The translations under genes and the position numbers were made by a program. Under the pieces are notes generated by a model. It did not search any database. It had not been told where the DNA came from and saw only the letters and a list, made by a program, of their open reading frames with translations. A DNA stretch of 58,552 nucleotides from Pseudoflavonifractor sp. 60 (GTDB taxonomy: Bacteria > Bacillota > Clostridia > Oscillospirales > Oscillospiraceae). The stretch spans positions 1-58,552 of the forward strand of contig NZ_QWKI01000092.1 of the NCBI RefSeq assembly GCF_009911645.1, written 5' to 3'. How positions within the stretch are numbered: position 1 is the stretch's first letter; the number at the start of each line of letters is the position of its first letter. Shown piece after piece: positions 28,510-36,392 of the stretch.

Positions 28510-29529
28510 CAGAAATACGGAAAAGGTTGAGCCATCCCCCACCTTCGATACAACCTTGATGTAGCCCCCCTGCATGGTGACGATCTCACGGGCAAGATAC
28601 AGTCCTATGCCAATGCCCTCAATGTCGTGTACTTCTTCTTCCCGGTAAAAGCGTTTGAAGATCATTCCCTGTCTGCCCTCAGCGATCCCTTTGCCGCTGT
28701 CGGTGATGTCGATTTTCACATAGAACTCCCAACTTTGAACAGAGACTTGAATATTGCCATCTGCCGTGGTGTACTTCACCGCATTGTCCAGAATGTTGAA
28801 CAGAGCTTCGCTTGTCCATTTTCTGTCGTGGGCCAGCACTATATCTGTTGGACAATCCACGCTAACGTGGATATTTTTCCTTTCCGCGTTCAGCAGAATA
28901 CCGCCCAATGCCGCCGCCAGCGTATCATAAATCGGTTGCACTTTTCTCTCCAACGAAATAACGCCGGTTTCCAGGCGAGAGGTCTTTATCATGGCCTGCA
29001 TGAGAAAGTCCAGCTTTTCAAGCTGGCCGCTGGAAGCCTGCAAAAACTCCCTCTGCTTTTCCTCTGGCATGGGCTGTTCCAGCAACGTGGCATTTACCAT
29101 TTTTAGATTGCTGATTGGCGTTTTCACCTGATGGGATATGTCGGAGATCAGTTCCTGCAAATCGGCCCGCTCTTTCGCTATGCTCTCCCGGTTCTCCCGC
29201 AGAACTTCATAGAGGCGAGCCAGCTGGTGATTGATTTTATAAAACAGGCTTTCTTCCTCGTAGATTTGCGGCGGCGGTGCCGCTCCATCCAGCATATCGT
29301 CTATTGTCCGGCACAGGTTGTCCGAAAACAAAACCAGCTTGCGGCGGAGAAAGGCCACAAAAGAGGCAACGCAGGCAATCACCAGCGTAACAAACATTAA
29401 CTCCAGCCACACAACTGTCAATTTTTTTGTTATGAGAAACGCCGCAATGATAGCAACAATAGAGATTATGCCTAAAAAAGCAGCGCCCAGCGTACAGACG
29501 CGGTTGATGGAAAGTCTGCCAGCACTCAC
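28471..29529 (-). CDS. Sensor histidine kinase (partner of 29526-30209)
   Basis: The protein has 352 aa. I choose GTG 29529, which overlaps the regulator stop (GTGA) and has GGAGGG upstream. Two transmembrane helices (GAAFLGIISIVAIIAAFLI and WLELMFVTLVIACVASFVAF) are joined by a very short loop, so there is almost no sensor domain outside. That is typical of kinases that sense through an ABC transporter. The H-box is SDISHQVKTPISNLK, with N-box ALFNILDNAVKYT and G-boxes SGKGIAEG and GIGIGLYLAREIV. The C-terminus ends inside the 92-bp repeat but the catalytic core is complete. Confidence 0.9.
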   Translation of the reverse strand: MSAGRLSINRVCTLGAAFLGIISIVAIIAAFLITKKLTVVWLELMFVTLVIACVASFVAFLRRKLVLFSDNLCRTIDDMLDGAAPPPQIYEEESLFYKINHQLARLYEVLRENRESIAKERADLQELISDISHQVKTPISNLKMVNATLLEQPMPEEKQREFLQASSGQLEKLDFLMQAMIKTSRLETGVISLERKVQPIYDTLAAALGGILLNAERKNIHVSVDCPTDIVLAHDRKWTSEALFNILDNAVKYTTADGNIQVSVQSWEFYVKIDITDSGKGIAEGRQGMIFKRFYREEEVHDIEGIGIGLYLAREIVTMQGGYIKVVSKVGDGSTFSVFLPRAIFEGTLRLP

Positions 29530-30209
29530 TTTTTCAGCCCTCCAATCCACATATAACCCATACCATAAACGGTCTTGATATATTGCAGACCGTTTATTTC
29601 AATTTTTCCCCGGATGCGGCTAATCGCAACGGTTAGGGCGTGTTCATCCACAAAGTTTTCGTCTGCGTCCCACAGCTTTTCAAGAAGTACCTGCCGGGTC
29701 AATACGATTTGCGGATTTCTCACCAACACCTTTAACAAGCGGTATTCCATTGGCGTGAAAATAATCGGTTCGCCCGCAACGGTGGCAGTCAGTTCCGAAA
29801 AATTGATGGACAGCGTACCGTCCGTATAGCAATCGCCGCCTGTCTGTTTCTGGATGCGGGCCAGCAGCGCCGAAACCTTTTTGCGGAATACACTGATCGG
29901 GAACGGCTTTGTCACATAATCGTCTGCTCCCAACTCAAACCCTTTCAGCATATCGCTTTCCATATCGTTTGCCGTCAGGAAAATCACAGCGGTATCTGGA
30001 CGGCGCTCTTTGATTTCCCGGCAGAAATCGAACCCATTTCCGTCAGGCAAATTGACATCCAGCACAATCAGGTCATAGTCCTGTGCTTCGCAGAAATCGA
30101 CCGCTGCTGATTTTGTCATGGCAGCGTCCACAGTGTAACCCGCCGCTGAAAGATTGTAGCAAAGCGTATTGTTCAAAAGGCGATCATCCTCAACTACCAA
30201 GAGTTTCAT
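29526..30209 (-). CDS. OmpR-family response regulator
   Basis: The protein has 227 aa, with ATG 30209 after AGAAGGGG. The receiver domain has acidic residues EDD near the N-terminus, the phospho-acceptor Asp in DLIVLDVNLPDG, and Lys in YVTKPFP. The winged-helix output domain has FTPMEYRLLKVLVRN and DEHALTVAISRIRGKI. The following kinase overlaps by 4 nt. Half-sites of the type TGTGACATTTC sit at its own promoter and at the ABC promoter, so it probably controls both. Confidence 0.92.
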   Translation of the reverse strand: MKLLVVEDDRLLNNTLCYNLSAAGYTVDAAMTKSAAVDFCEAQDYDLIVLDVNLPDGNGFDFCREIKERRPDTAVIFLTANDMESDMLKGFELGADDYVTKPFPISVFRKKVSALLARIQKQTGGDCYTDGTLSINFSELTATVAGEPIIFTPMEYRLLKVLVRNPQIVLTRQVLLEKLWDADENFVDEHALTVAISRIRGKIEINGLQYIKTVYGMGYMWIGGLKK

Positions 30210-30235
30210 AGCATCTACCCCTTCTCCATTAGGAT

Positions 30236-30263
30236 AGCATAGAAATGTCACAGAAATCTCACA
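30236..30263 (-). promoter_or_regulatory. Promoter/operator of the regulator-kinase pair
   Basis: On the minus strand TGTGAGATTTC and TGTGACATTTC follow one another with an 11-bp period, directly ahead of a -10-like TATGCT at 30236-30241. The half-sites match those before the ABC ATPase gene, which implies autoregulation. Confidence 0.6.
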
Positions 30264-30377
30264 AAGCAAGAGTAGATTTAATTATCCAACTTATATTGTA
30301 TATTGCTATTTACGATGCCGGAGTATGAATTATAAAAAGAACGAACCAGAATATTACACAACAGCCACATTGTTCTC

Positions 30378-31256
30378 CTATACGCGCTGCCAAAGCAACA
30401 TATTGTTTTCAAATAGGGCATTCACCTTGCCGCTGTCCTTCAGCCACGCCAGATAAGAGCGGACGGTGCTGCCCACCAAAACATACTGTTCAAAGTTTAT
30501 TGTCAGCCCATAGTCCGCAAACAGTTTTTGCAGAATCACTTCAAAGCAAAGCGGCTCCTGGCAGATGCCAGTGATCTTGTCCGCAATTTCCAATACCTTG
30601 TCGATGTTGTACTGAACGAGGTCTGCCACATTCTCAGAGGCCGCAGCGTGGGCCGGGATAAACATTTTTGCCCGCAGGGATTTGACCATTTCCAACGTTT
30701 TCAGATAGGCGGCAACATCATAGATGAAGCCGATCTGATACTTGTCCAGCGTTTCCCAGCTGGACAGGCAATCCGCCAGATAGACCACATCATCCGGCGT
30801 CCGAAAACCTACCATATCAAGGAAATGCCCCGGCAGGGGGATGATCTCAAAGCCCTCCGGCAAGGATTCTTTGGTCAGTTCTTGGGCATCGCTCTCCTGG
30901 GCCATGAGAAATTTGTGCCGCAGTTCCTTACAAGGATAGCCACCGTACAAAAAGGACGGCTCCAGGATGGGGTGACGGGTAAAGGCGCAGTCAATCCCCG
31001 GCGCATAGATCATGCACCCGGTCTGGCCCTGCAAATACTTATTGCCGCCGATGTGGTCAGCGTTGGAGTGGGTGTTGTAGATGGTGGTGAGCCGCCAGCC
31101 GTTGGCATCCAAAAGCTGCCGCACCTTACGCCCCGCATCCTTATCGTTGCCGCTGTCGATCAGGCAGACGTCCTGCTCATTCAGCTTCACCAGCCCGATC
31201 TTGGTCGGACTTTGGATGTAATAGCTCTGTTCGGAAACTTGTACCAGCTCATACAT
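30378..31256 (-). CDS. Metallo-beta-lactamase-fold hydrolase
   Basis: The protein has 292 aa. ATG 31256 follows AGGAGG. The metal-binding motif is NTHSNADHIGGN, a variant of HxHxDH in which the first His is kept and the second position is Asn. Further ligands are LPGHFLDMVGF, YLADCLSSWE and FIPAHAA. Such enzymes hydrolyse diverse substrates, and the sequence does not tell which. The C-terminal 80 residues are helical (VILQKLFADYGLTINFEQYVL) and may be a winged-helix-like add-on. It is divergent from the LytTR regulator, with direct-repeat operators in the shared gap. Confidence 0.85.
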   Translation of the reverse strand: MYELVQVSEQSYYIQSPTKIGLVKLNEQDVCLIDSGNDKDAGRKVRQLLDANGWRLTTIYNTHSNADHIGGNKYLQGQTGCMIYAPGIDCAFTRHPILEPSFLYGGYPCKELRHKFLMAQESDAQELTKESLPEGFEIIPLPGHFLDMVGFRTPDDVVYLADCLSSWETLDKYQIGFIYDVAAYLKTLEMVKSLRAKMFIPAHAAASENVADLVQYNIDKVLEIADKITGICQEPLCFEVILQKLFADYGLTINFEQYVLVGSTVRSYLAWLKDSGKVNALFENNMLLWQRV

Positions 31257-31327
31257 AACGAATAACCTCCTGCCACTGTATCGGTAATTGACTTCATTAT
31301 GATATAATAGACCAATCAACTATGAGT

Positions 31328-31359
31328 GTCCAGTCACGCTCTCAAAGCGTCCAGTCACG
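31328..31359 (+). promoter_or_regulatory. LytTR-type direct repeats between divergent genes
   Basis: GTCCAGTCACG at 31328-31338 is repeated exactly at 31349-31359, a 21-bp period or two helical turns. LytTR regulators typically bind direct repeats spaced by about two turns. The site is 59 bp upstream of the LytTR regulator start and 71 bp from the divergent hydrolase start, so it could control either or both. Confidence 0.75.
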
Positions 31360-31417
31360 TCAACCGGCTTTACCTCAGCGCCCATTTGAACGAATAAACA
31401 CATAGAGGAAGATCAAC

Positions 31418-32137
31418 ATGATAAAAATAGCGATTTGTGATGATGAAGCCAATATCCGCGACTATCTCTCGTCATTGATCGGGGCGCAATCCTGTCCCTG
31501 TGAGATTGTAGAGTATGCTTCTGCCGGTGACTGCCTTGCAGATCACCGAGAAATTGATTTGCTCTTTTTGGACATAGAGTTGGCCCCCTCTTGCCTGGAC
31601 GGTATGGAGTTGGCCCGAAAAATCAGGGAACGGGCGACTATGACACAGCCGGTCATAATTTTTGTGACTGGCTATGAGCGGTATGTATTCGATGCCTTTG
31701 ACGTAGGGGCGTTCCAATACCTGCTGAAGCCGGTGGACGAGGAAAAGTTTGCTCAGGTCTTTGCCCGTGCAGTTGCACAGATCGGAACTGCCAAAGAAAA
31801 GCCGGGGCGTGTATTGACGCTCCAATCGGCCAATACCAGCAAAACCGTACCGCTGGACAGCATCTACTATATCGAAAGTAGCAATCATAAGGTCGAGCTG
31901 CATTTGAAAGATGGCGAATTTGCCTGCTATGCAAAAATCGGAGATTTGGAGCTGGAACTGCAAGAACAGTTTTTCCGCATCCACAAGGGCTATCTGGTCA
32001 ATCTCTCTTATGTGGACGGGTATAGCAAAACGGAAGTGACGCTGACAAACGGAGAAAAGCTCTTACTCTCAAAGTATAAGTACCAGGACTTTGTAAAGGC
32101 ATATCTCCGCTTCTTGAAAAGGGGAACTGGCCTATGA
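31418..32137 (+). CDS. LytTR-family response regulator
   Basis: The protein has 239 aa. The receiver domain starts KIAICDDEANIRDYL, has the phospho-Asp in DLLFLDIELAPS and Lys in YLLKPVDEEKF. The C-terminal LytTR DNA-binding domain shows IYYIESSNHKVELHLKDGEF and FFRIHKGYLVNLSYVDGY. AGAGGAAGA precedes ATG 31418. The 3' end overlaps the sensor kinase start by 4 nt. The pair has the AgrA/AgrC layout, which usually senses peptides, but no agrB or agrD homologue was seen in the window. Confidence 0.93.
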   Translation: MIKIAICDDEANIRDYLSSLIGAQSCPCEIVEYASAGDCLADHREIDLLFLDIELAPSCLDGMELARKIRERATMTQPVIIFVTGYERYVFDAFDVGAFQYLLKPVDEEKFAQVFARAVAQIGTAKEKPGRVLTLQSANTSKTVPLDSIYYIESSNHKVELHLKDGEFACYAKIGDLELELQEQFFRIHKGYLVNLSYVDGYSKTEVTLTNGEKLLLSKYKYQDFVKAYLRFLKRGTGL

Positions 32138-33534
32138 GTGAAACAGGATTTCGCATTTTCAACAGTGCTTTTTCCGCTGGGGCAGAGTTGACCTACGCCG
32201 TCCTGCTCACCGCCTTTTTCAAGCCTTTTATTCCCTCCCAGGGCCGGAAGTGGCGAAAGCTGCTCATTGTATTTTCCGTCTACATCCTGTTTGAGATCGT
32301 CTGCAACCGGGCCGCGCTCCCGCAAGGCTCCTTTGGGCTGATTCTGACGGCGCTGCTGCTGGCGGTATCAAAGTGGATCGACTTGGAAAAGCCCTTTGTG
32401 TTCCTCCTGACGCTGCTCTATTTCAACGCCAGGATTTCCAGCGGCCTGATGGTGCAAAGTCTATACTTTATCGTGGAGCGGTCGCTGCCCTTCCAACTGG
32501 AACCGCCGGAGGCGGTCTTTCTTCGGGCTGCTTTCCTGATTACACTGTTCCTGGTGTCCCATACCGCTATGCTGGCTGTCATGCTCTACGCCCTTCAACG
32601 TCAAATACGGAAACAGCACATGACGCTCCACCGGCGGGAGTTGTGCTATATCAGCTTGGTGCCAACAGCGGGGATTTTGTTCGGACAGGTGATCTCCCGG
32701 CTGCTGGTGGAGTTCAAGGACGGCGTTCTGCTTCAACTCTATGAACGTCACCCGGCGTTTCTGGCAGTCGTGCCGGTGCTGGCCTTGCTGTTCTATGCGG
32801 GGGCCTATTTGACCATAGCTTTTCAGCAGGGTATGGCGGCGCTGCGGGCGGAACAGACCAACTATTTCGTAGAACGCCAGCAGACACAGGCGATCCGGGC
32901 GCGTATCCATGAGGCGGAGCAATTCTATACCCGCATCCGCCAACTGAAACATGAAATGCGGGGCCACATGACCAACATCAAGGTGCTGGCTGGTCAAGGC
33001 GAGTACGCCAGCCTGGAGGACTATATCGCCCGAATGGATGAGAGTATCAGCGACTTTGAATTGACGCTTCAAACGGGAAACCCGGTCACGGATGTGATCG
33101 TCAACGATACACGGCGGCGGAGCCTTGATTTGGGCATCCGCTTCCAAGTGGATTTCCATTACCCGGAGCCGGGGGCCTATGACGCCTTTGACGTGGGTAT
33201 CATCCTGCAAAATCTTCTGCAAAATGCGTTGGAGGCTTGCGAGAAGGTCAGCGAGGGTGAGCGGTTTATTGTACTGACTGGAAAGAGAAAAGGACGTTTC
33301 TTTCTGATAGAGGTCAAAAACTCTTTCGTAGGTGAGGTGGTATTCAGGCAGGACGGTTTGCCTGTCACAACGAAAAAAGAGGACGTTCCCATGCACAGCA
33401 TCGGCTTGTCCAACGTGCGCCGGGAGGCGGAGAAGTATATGGGAGAATTGGAACTGAAAACGTGTCAGCAGATATTTTCCGCAACAGTTTTATTGCAGGA
33501 AGGGAGTAGTTATGAACAATACGATCAGTCTTAA
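32134..33534 (+). CDS. GHKL-domain sensor kinase (AgrC-like)
   Basis: The protein has 466 aa. The N-terminal half is a membrane domain with several helices (AELTYAVLLTAFFKPFI, LLIVFSVYILFEIV, GLILTALLLAVSKWI, AAFLITLFLVSHTAMLAVMLY and others). The cytoplasmic half has the phospho-acceptor region IRQLKHEMRGHMTNIKVL and a GHKL ATPase with ILQNLLQNALEACEKV and MHSIGLSNVRREAEKYMG. It overlaps the regulator by 4 nt and the following gene by 23 nt, so all belong to one operon. The ligand is unknown. Confidence 0.9.
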   Translation: MSETGFRIFNSAFSAGAELTYAVLLTAFFKPFIPSQGRKWRKLLIVFSVYILFEIVCNRAALPQGSFGLILTALLLAVSKWIDLEKPFVFLLTLLYFNARISSGLMVQSLYFIVERSLPFQLEPPEAVFLRAAFLITLFLVSHTAMLAVMLYALQRQIRKQHMTLHRRELCYISLVPTAGILFGQVISRLLVEFKDGVLLQLYERHPAFLAVVPVLALLFYAGAYLTIAFQQGMAALRAEQTNYFVERQQTQAIRARIHEAEQFYTRIRQLKHEMRGHMTNIKVLAGQGEYASLEDYIARMDESISDFELTLQTGNPVTDVIVNDTRRRSLDLGIRFQVDFHYPEPGAYDAFDVGIILQNLLQNALEACEKVSEGERFIVLTGKRKGRFFLIEVKNSFVGEVVFRQDGLPVTTKKEDVPMHSIGLSNVRREAEKYMGELELKTCQQIFSATVLLQEGSSYEQYDQS

Positions 33535-34147
33535 TTATTTGATAAGGTTGTCTACGAGTTTTCCAGAGAACAGTACAGTCCAGCGGACGGCAATGCAGAA
33601 CAGCAGTTTTCTGAGCATGGCCGCGCAGCTCCGAGCTAACGAGAGCAGCACCACGCCTAACCCACCCGAAAAGGCAGATATGAGCATGGAGGCGTATCGG
33701 CAGGCGATCCGGGAGAAGATTTCGCAGATGCCCCTTTCGGCTACCCGGCAAATGGAATCTATCTCGATCCAGATTTCCGATGCGGCCTTTGAGCGGATGA
33801 AAAATGATCCTGACTATGAAGCGTGGGTGCTGGACGATTTGCGAAAGGCTTTTTCTCAATCAAATCCGTGGGTGGCTGCTGCTGGCGGCGGTTATAGCGT
33901 TTTCTACATTGGGGAGACAAAGGAACAATGCCATGCCGAGGGCTGGTATCCGGGCTACATGGGCGGTCAGGGTGCGGCCATGTTTGAGGATAAGGCCAAG
34001 GGCAGCTTTTGGGAGCAGCGGATGGAGAGCCACAAAAAATTTATGGAGCTTCAGCAGGAGGCAGCAGCCCGGCGGCGGATGCTGATGAAGCTCCACATGA
34101 ACGGCGGTTCGGTCAGCGCCGCAGAGCTTTTGATGGGGCTGCTTTAA
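33512..34147 (+). CDS. Unknown protein A of a paralogous pair
   Basis: The protein has 211 aa, with ATG 33512 after AGGAAGGGAG and overlapping the kinase by 23 nt. There is no signal peptide or transmembrane helix. It shares three features with the next gene: an N-terminal NSSFLSMAAQ motif, a middle stretch of ERM-x2-DP-x-Y type (FERMKNDPDYEAWVLDDLRK), and a C-terminal FWEQRMESHKKFMELQ helix. A Gly/Tyr-rich piece (AAAGGGYSVFYIG; GWYPGYMGGQG) lies between. The function is unknown. Its position directly behind a peptide-type two-component system suggests it is an output or partner of that system. Confidence 0.7.
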   Translation: MNNTISLNYLIRLSTSFPENSTVQRTAMQNSSFLSMAAQLRANESSTTPNPPEKADMSMEAYRQAIREKISQMPLSATRQMESISIQISDAAFERMKNDPDYEAWVLDDLRKAFSQSNPWVAAAGGGYSVFYIGETKEQCHAEGWYPGYMGGQGAAMFEDKAKGSFWEQRMESHKKFMELQQEAAARRRMLMKLHMNGGSVSAAELLMGLL

Positions 34148-34160
34148 GGGAGGAAATATC

Positions 34161-35177
34161 ATGAGCAACACGATTCAGGCGAGTTATGGGACACAGGCAT
34201 ATAGCATTCCCACAAAGGCCCGTGACGCCAAGCAGACCGGGACACAGGGCAACAGTTTTCTTGATATGGCGGCGCAGGCCAGCCGGGGCAGAACGGACAC
34301 GCTGACCACCGGCATGAGCGGCCTTATGGGTATGGCGGGTTTGCCTACCAGCCTTATGATGGATTTGTCGGTGCGGGCTACTGGGCAGGTTCAGACGGGG
34401 AGCGTAGAGGCAGCAGAAGCAACGGAGGCTCCTTCTCTGGAAACTATGCTGAAGGCCAAATACCCCAACATCCATTATCACGTCTTTGACGCCAGCAGTG
34501 GCTATTGGAGAACACGGAACGACTACCCCCATTACCTGTTGTATCAGGACGGAGACAAAGCAAAGGAAACGCTGGAAAATTGGCAACCCACCGAGGCCAA
34601 TCCCTTCTATGGCTCCATTGACGGCAGATTTACCGCTCCGAAAGAGATTCACGCCCTGGGCAACGTCCCGCCTGGGAGCAAAGCTGTGGTCATTCATCCC
34701 AAGGTGCAGGAGCGCATGGAGCAAGACCCAGCCTACGCCCAGGAGATTTTTGCAAAGATCGACACCTGGTTTGCCTTTGACGTGGCACGGAACGAGGCTA
34801 TCATCCCCGGAAGCACGGCGGGGATGTCCCAGGCCGTTGCCATTGGAGAGGACGGCAATATTTGTAACGCCTGTTCTTCCAGTGCGGGTGGTGAGATTAC
34901 CTACTCCAAGAGCGGTTCTGACGATGAAGAAAGCTGGTGGGATTTGCGTATGGCCCGCCATGCCGAGTTTATGAAGCTGGCGGTGGAAAAGCAGATTGAG
35001 CGCCACATACAAGCATCCCAACTGGCCGCATCCGCTGCGGCGAAGTCCCAGCTTTCCGCTATGCTGAATAACGGAAATCTGCGGGAGATTTTCGGCAGCG
35101 AGATTGCCGGTATTCCTACTGAAACCGTCCTGGCGATCACGCAGGCCCAGGTTTGGGGCGGCGCAGCAATTTTCTGA
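34161..35177 (+). CDS. Unknown protein B of a paralogous pair
   Basis: The protein has 338 aa, with ATG 34161 after AAGGGAGGAA. It aligns with protein A at GNSFLDMAAQ near the N-terminus, at QERMEQDPAYAQEIFAKID in the middle and at SWWDLRMARHAEFMKLAVEK near the end. Compared with A it has an extra section (LKAKYPNIHYHVFDASSGYW to NVPPGSKAVVIHP). It has no export signal by eye and no catalytic motif I can name. A terminator hairpin follows at 35199. A gene-duplication origin is likely. Confidence 0.7.
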   Translation: MSNTIQASYGTQAYSIPTKARDAKQTGTQGNSFLDMAAQASRGRTDTLTTGMSGLMGMAGLPTSLMMDLSVRATGQVQTGSVEAAEATEAPSLETMLKAKYPNIHYHVFDASSGYWRTRNDYPHYLLYQDGDKAKETLENWQPTEANPFYGSIDGRFTAPKEIHALGNVPPGSKAVVIHPKVQERMEQDPAYAQEIFAKIDTWFAFDVARNEAIIPGSTAGMSQAVAIGEDGNICNACSSSAGGEITYSKSGSDDEESWWDLRMARHAEFMKLAVEKQIERHIQASQLAASAAAKSQLSAMLNNGNLREIFGSEIAGIPTETVLAITQAQVWGGAAIF

Positions 35178-35198
35178 TTATCCCTCTCAATAAAGTGG

Positions 35199-35232
35199 AA
35201 GGACAAGGCTCGGTTGCGCCTTGTCCTTTCGC
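35199..35232 (+). terminator. Terminator of the LytTR operon
   Basis: AAGGACAAGGC at 35199-35209 pairs perfectly with GCCTTGTCCTT at 35218-35228, with an 8-nt loop, followed by a short pyrimidine run. It closes the operon that begins at 31418. Confidence 0.75.
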
Positions 35233-35322
35233 CTTGTTTAGCCATATTCTATGATTTCCATAGAAATAGAAGGAAGATTGTGCTATCATAAATAAAACGC
35301 AAAGAAAAGTGAGGACTGTCCC

Positions 35323-36168
35323 GTGTCTAAAAAGAAATCAGGCCGTCCGCATGGGCATTACTGCAAAATCTGCGGCGAGTACAAAGCCAACGAAAAGTTT
35401 TCTGGCAAGGGACACGCCGCTCATATCTGCAAAGCCTGTTCCCGGTTATCTGCCGCGGAGAAGGCCGAGGCACAGACGATTACCCGTCTCACGAATTTCC
35501 CAACGGGCCGTTTGAGCGCCAATGATAAAGCGTGGCTGGAAAACCGTCTGCACGATCATCGCCCGGAGGTTGCGGAACTGGCGCGGGAGGTCTACAACAT
35601 CCATTTCCCTTATGCCGAACGCAACGCGAGAAAAAAGCAGCTTATCATCAACACATTGGTTTTTGAAATCCATACCGAAGTCTTTGATGAGTACGGCGAT
35701 GAACTGCCGGTCAACAGACGCTTTACTGCCAACCGAATAAGCCGCGTCCTCACCATGACCGACTTTGACGGTGACGGAGCAGAGCAATCCATGACGCTGG
35801 ACGGCAAGAAGATGTCCACGCTCCTGCGCTGGGCCGTGCATAGTCTGGAAATTTTCATGTGGCCGGAGGACTATGATCTTTCTCCATCCCGAAACAGCGT
35901 CCCACCATATTTTGATTTACTGCCAGAGTATTGGCCGGACGAGGATGAAGAAGCTGACGAGGATTTTTCAGATGAAGATATGCCGGAGGGGGAAGTCTGC
36001 TGGCGGGTGCAGATAGAATACGCCAATCATACCACCCAAGAGATTGTTTCCTATCAAGATTATCTGATGGACCGGCCAGAGGAACTGTATCTGGCGTTGT
36101 TGGAGTATTTCGAGCCAGAAACAGATGATTTTGACGAGGAATACACCGAAAACGCCCCTTTGGAGTAG
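35323..36168 (+). CDS. Zinc-finger-like acidic protein, unknown
   Basis: The protein has 281 aa, with a GTG start at 35323. The first 45 residues hold two Cys pairs (YCKICGEYKANEKFSG and HICKACSRLSAAE) that look like a small zinc-binding module, similar in pattern to zinc ribbons of DNA-binding proteins. A helical middle follows (KAWLENRLHDHRPEVAELAR). The C-terminal 80 residues are strongly acidic (WPDEDEEADEDFSDEDMPEG). I cannot name the family. It lies between the LytTR operon terminator and the convergent relaxase gene. Confidence 0.6.
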   Translation: MSKKKSGRPHGHYCKICGEYKANEKFSGKGHAAHICKACSRLSAAEKAEAQTITRLTNFPTGRLSANDKAWLENRLHDHRPEVAELAREVYNIHFPYAERNARKKQLIINTLVFEIHTEVFDEYGDELPVNRRFTANRISRVLTMTDFDGDGAEQSMTLDGKKMSTLLRWAVHSLEIFMWPEDYDLSPSRNSVPPYFDLLPEYWPDEDEEADEDFSDEDMPEGEVCWRVQIEYANHTTQEIVSYQDYLMDRPEELYLALLEYFEPETDDFDEEYTENAPLE

Positions 36169-36392
36169 GGGACGGGGGACGAAGGAAAACGGGGGTTGGA
36201 GAAACCGGCAAGCAGGGCATGATGGTCCCATCATGCGAAAAATGAACATCCCGCCTCCCGGCGAGACGTTCATTTTGCTTGTTGGTGGCAGTGCCCCCAA
36301 ACCCCCTTGAACAGCCCCGTGCCGGGGCTGGCTGCGCGTCCCTTCGGGACGCTTTTTGTCGGGCCTGCGGCCCTCCGGGATGATGGAAACGG
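36169..36392. other. Hairpin-rich gap between convergent genes (possible oriT)
   Basis: This 224-bp gap holds four inverted repeats. GCATGATGG with its complement lies at 36217-36236 (2-nt loop). AAAATGAAC with GTTCATTTT lies at 36239-36276. AGCCCC with GGGGCT lies at 36313-36329. GCGTCCC-TTC-GGGACGC followed by TTTTT lies at 36336-36357. The last is a terminator for the plus-strand gene. The first two lie next to the relaxase gene and could be transfer-origin structure, but no nick consensus is recognisable. Confidence 0.45.
36336..36357 (+). terminator. Terminator of the zinc-finger-like gene
   Basis: A 7-bp perfect GC-rich stem (GCGTCCC with GGGACGC), a 3-nt loop and a run of five T residues form a classic Rho-independent terminator for the plus strand. 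Confidence 0.8.
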
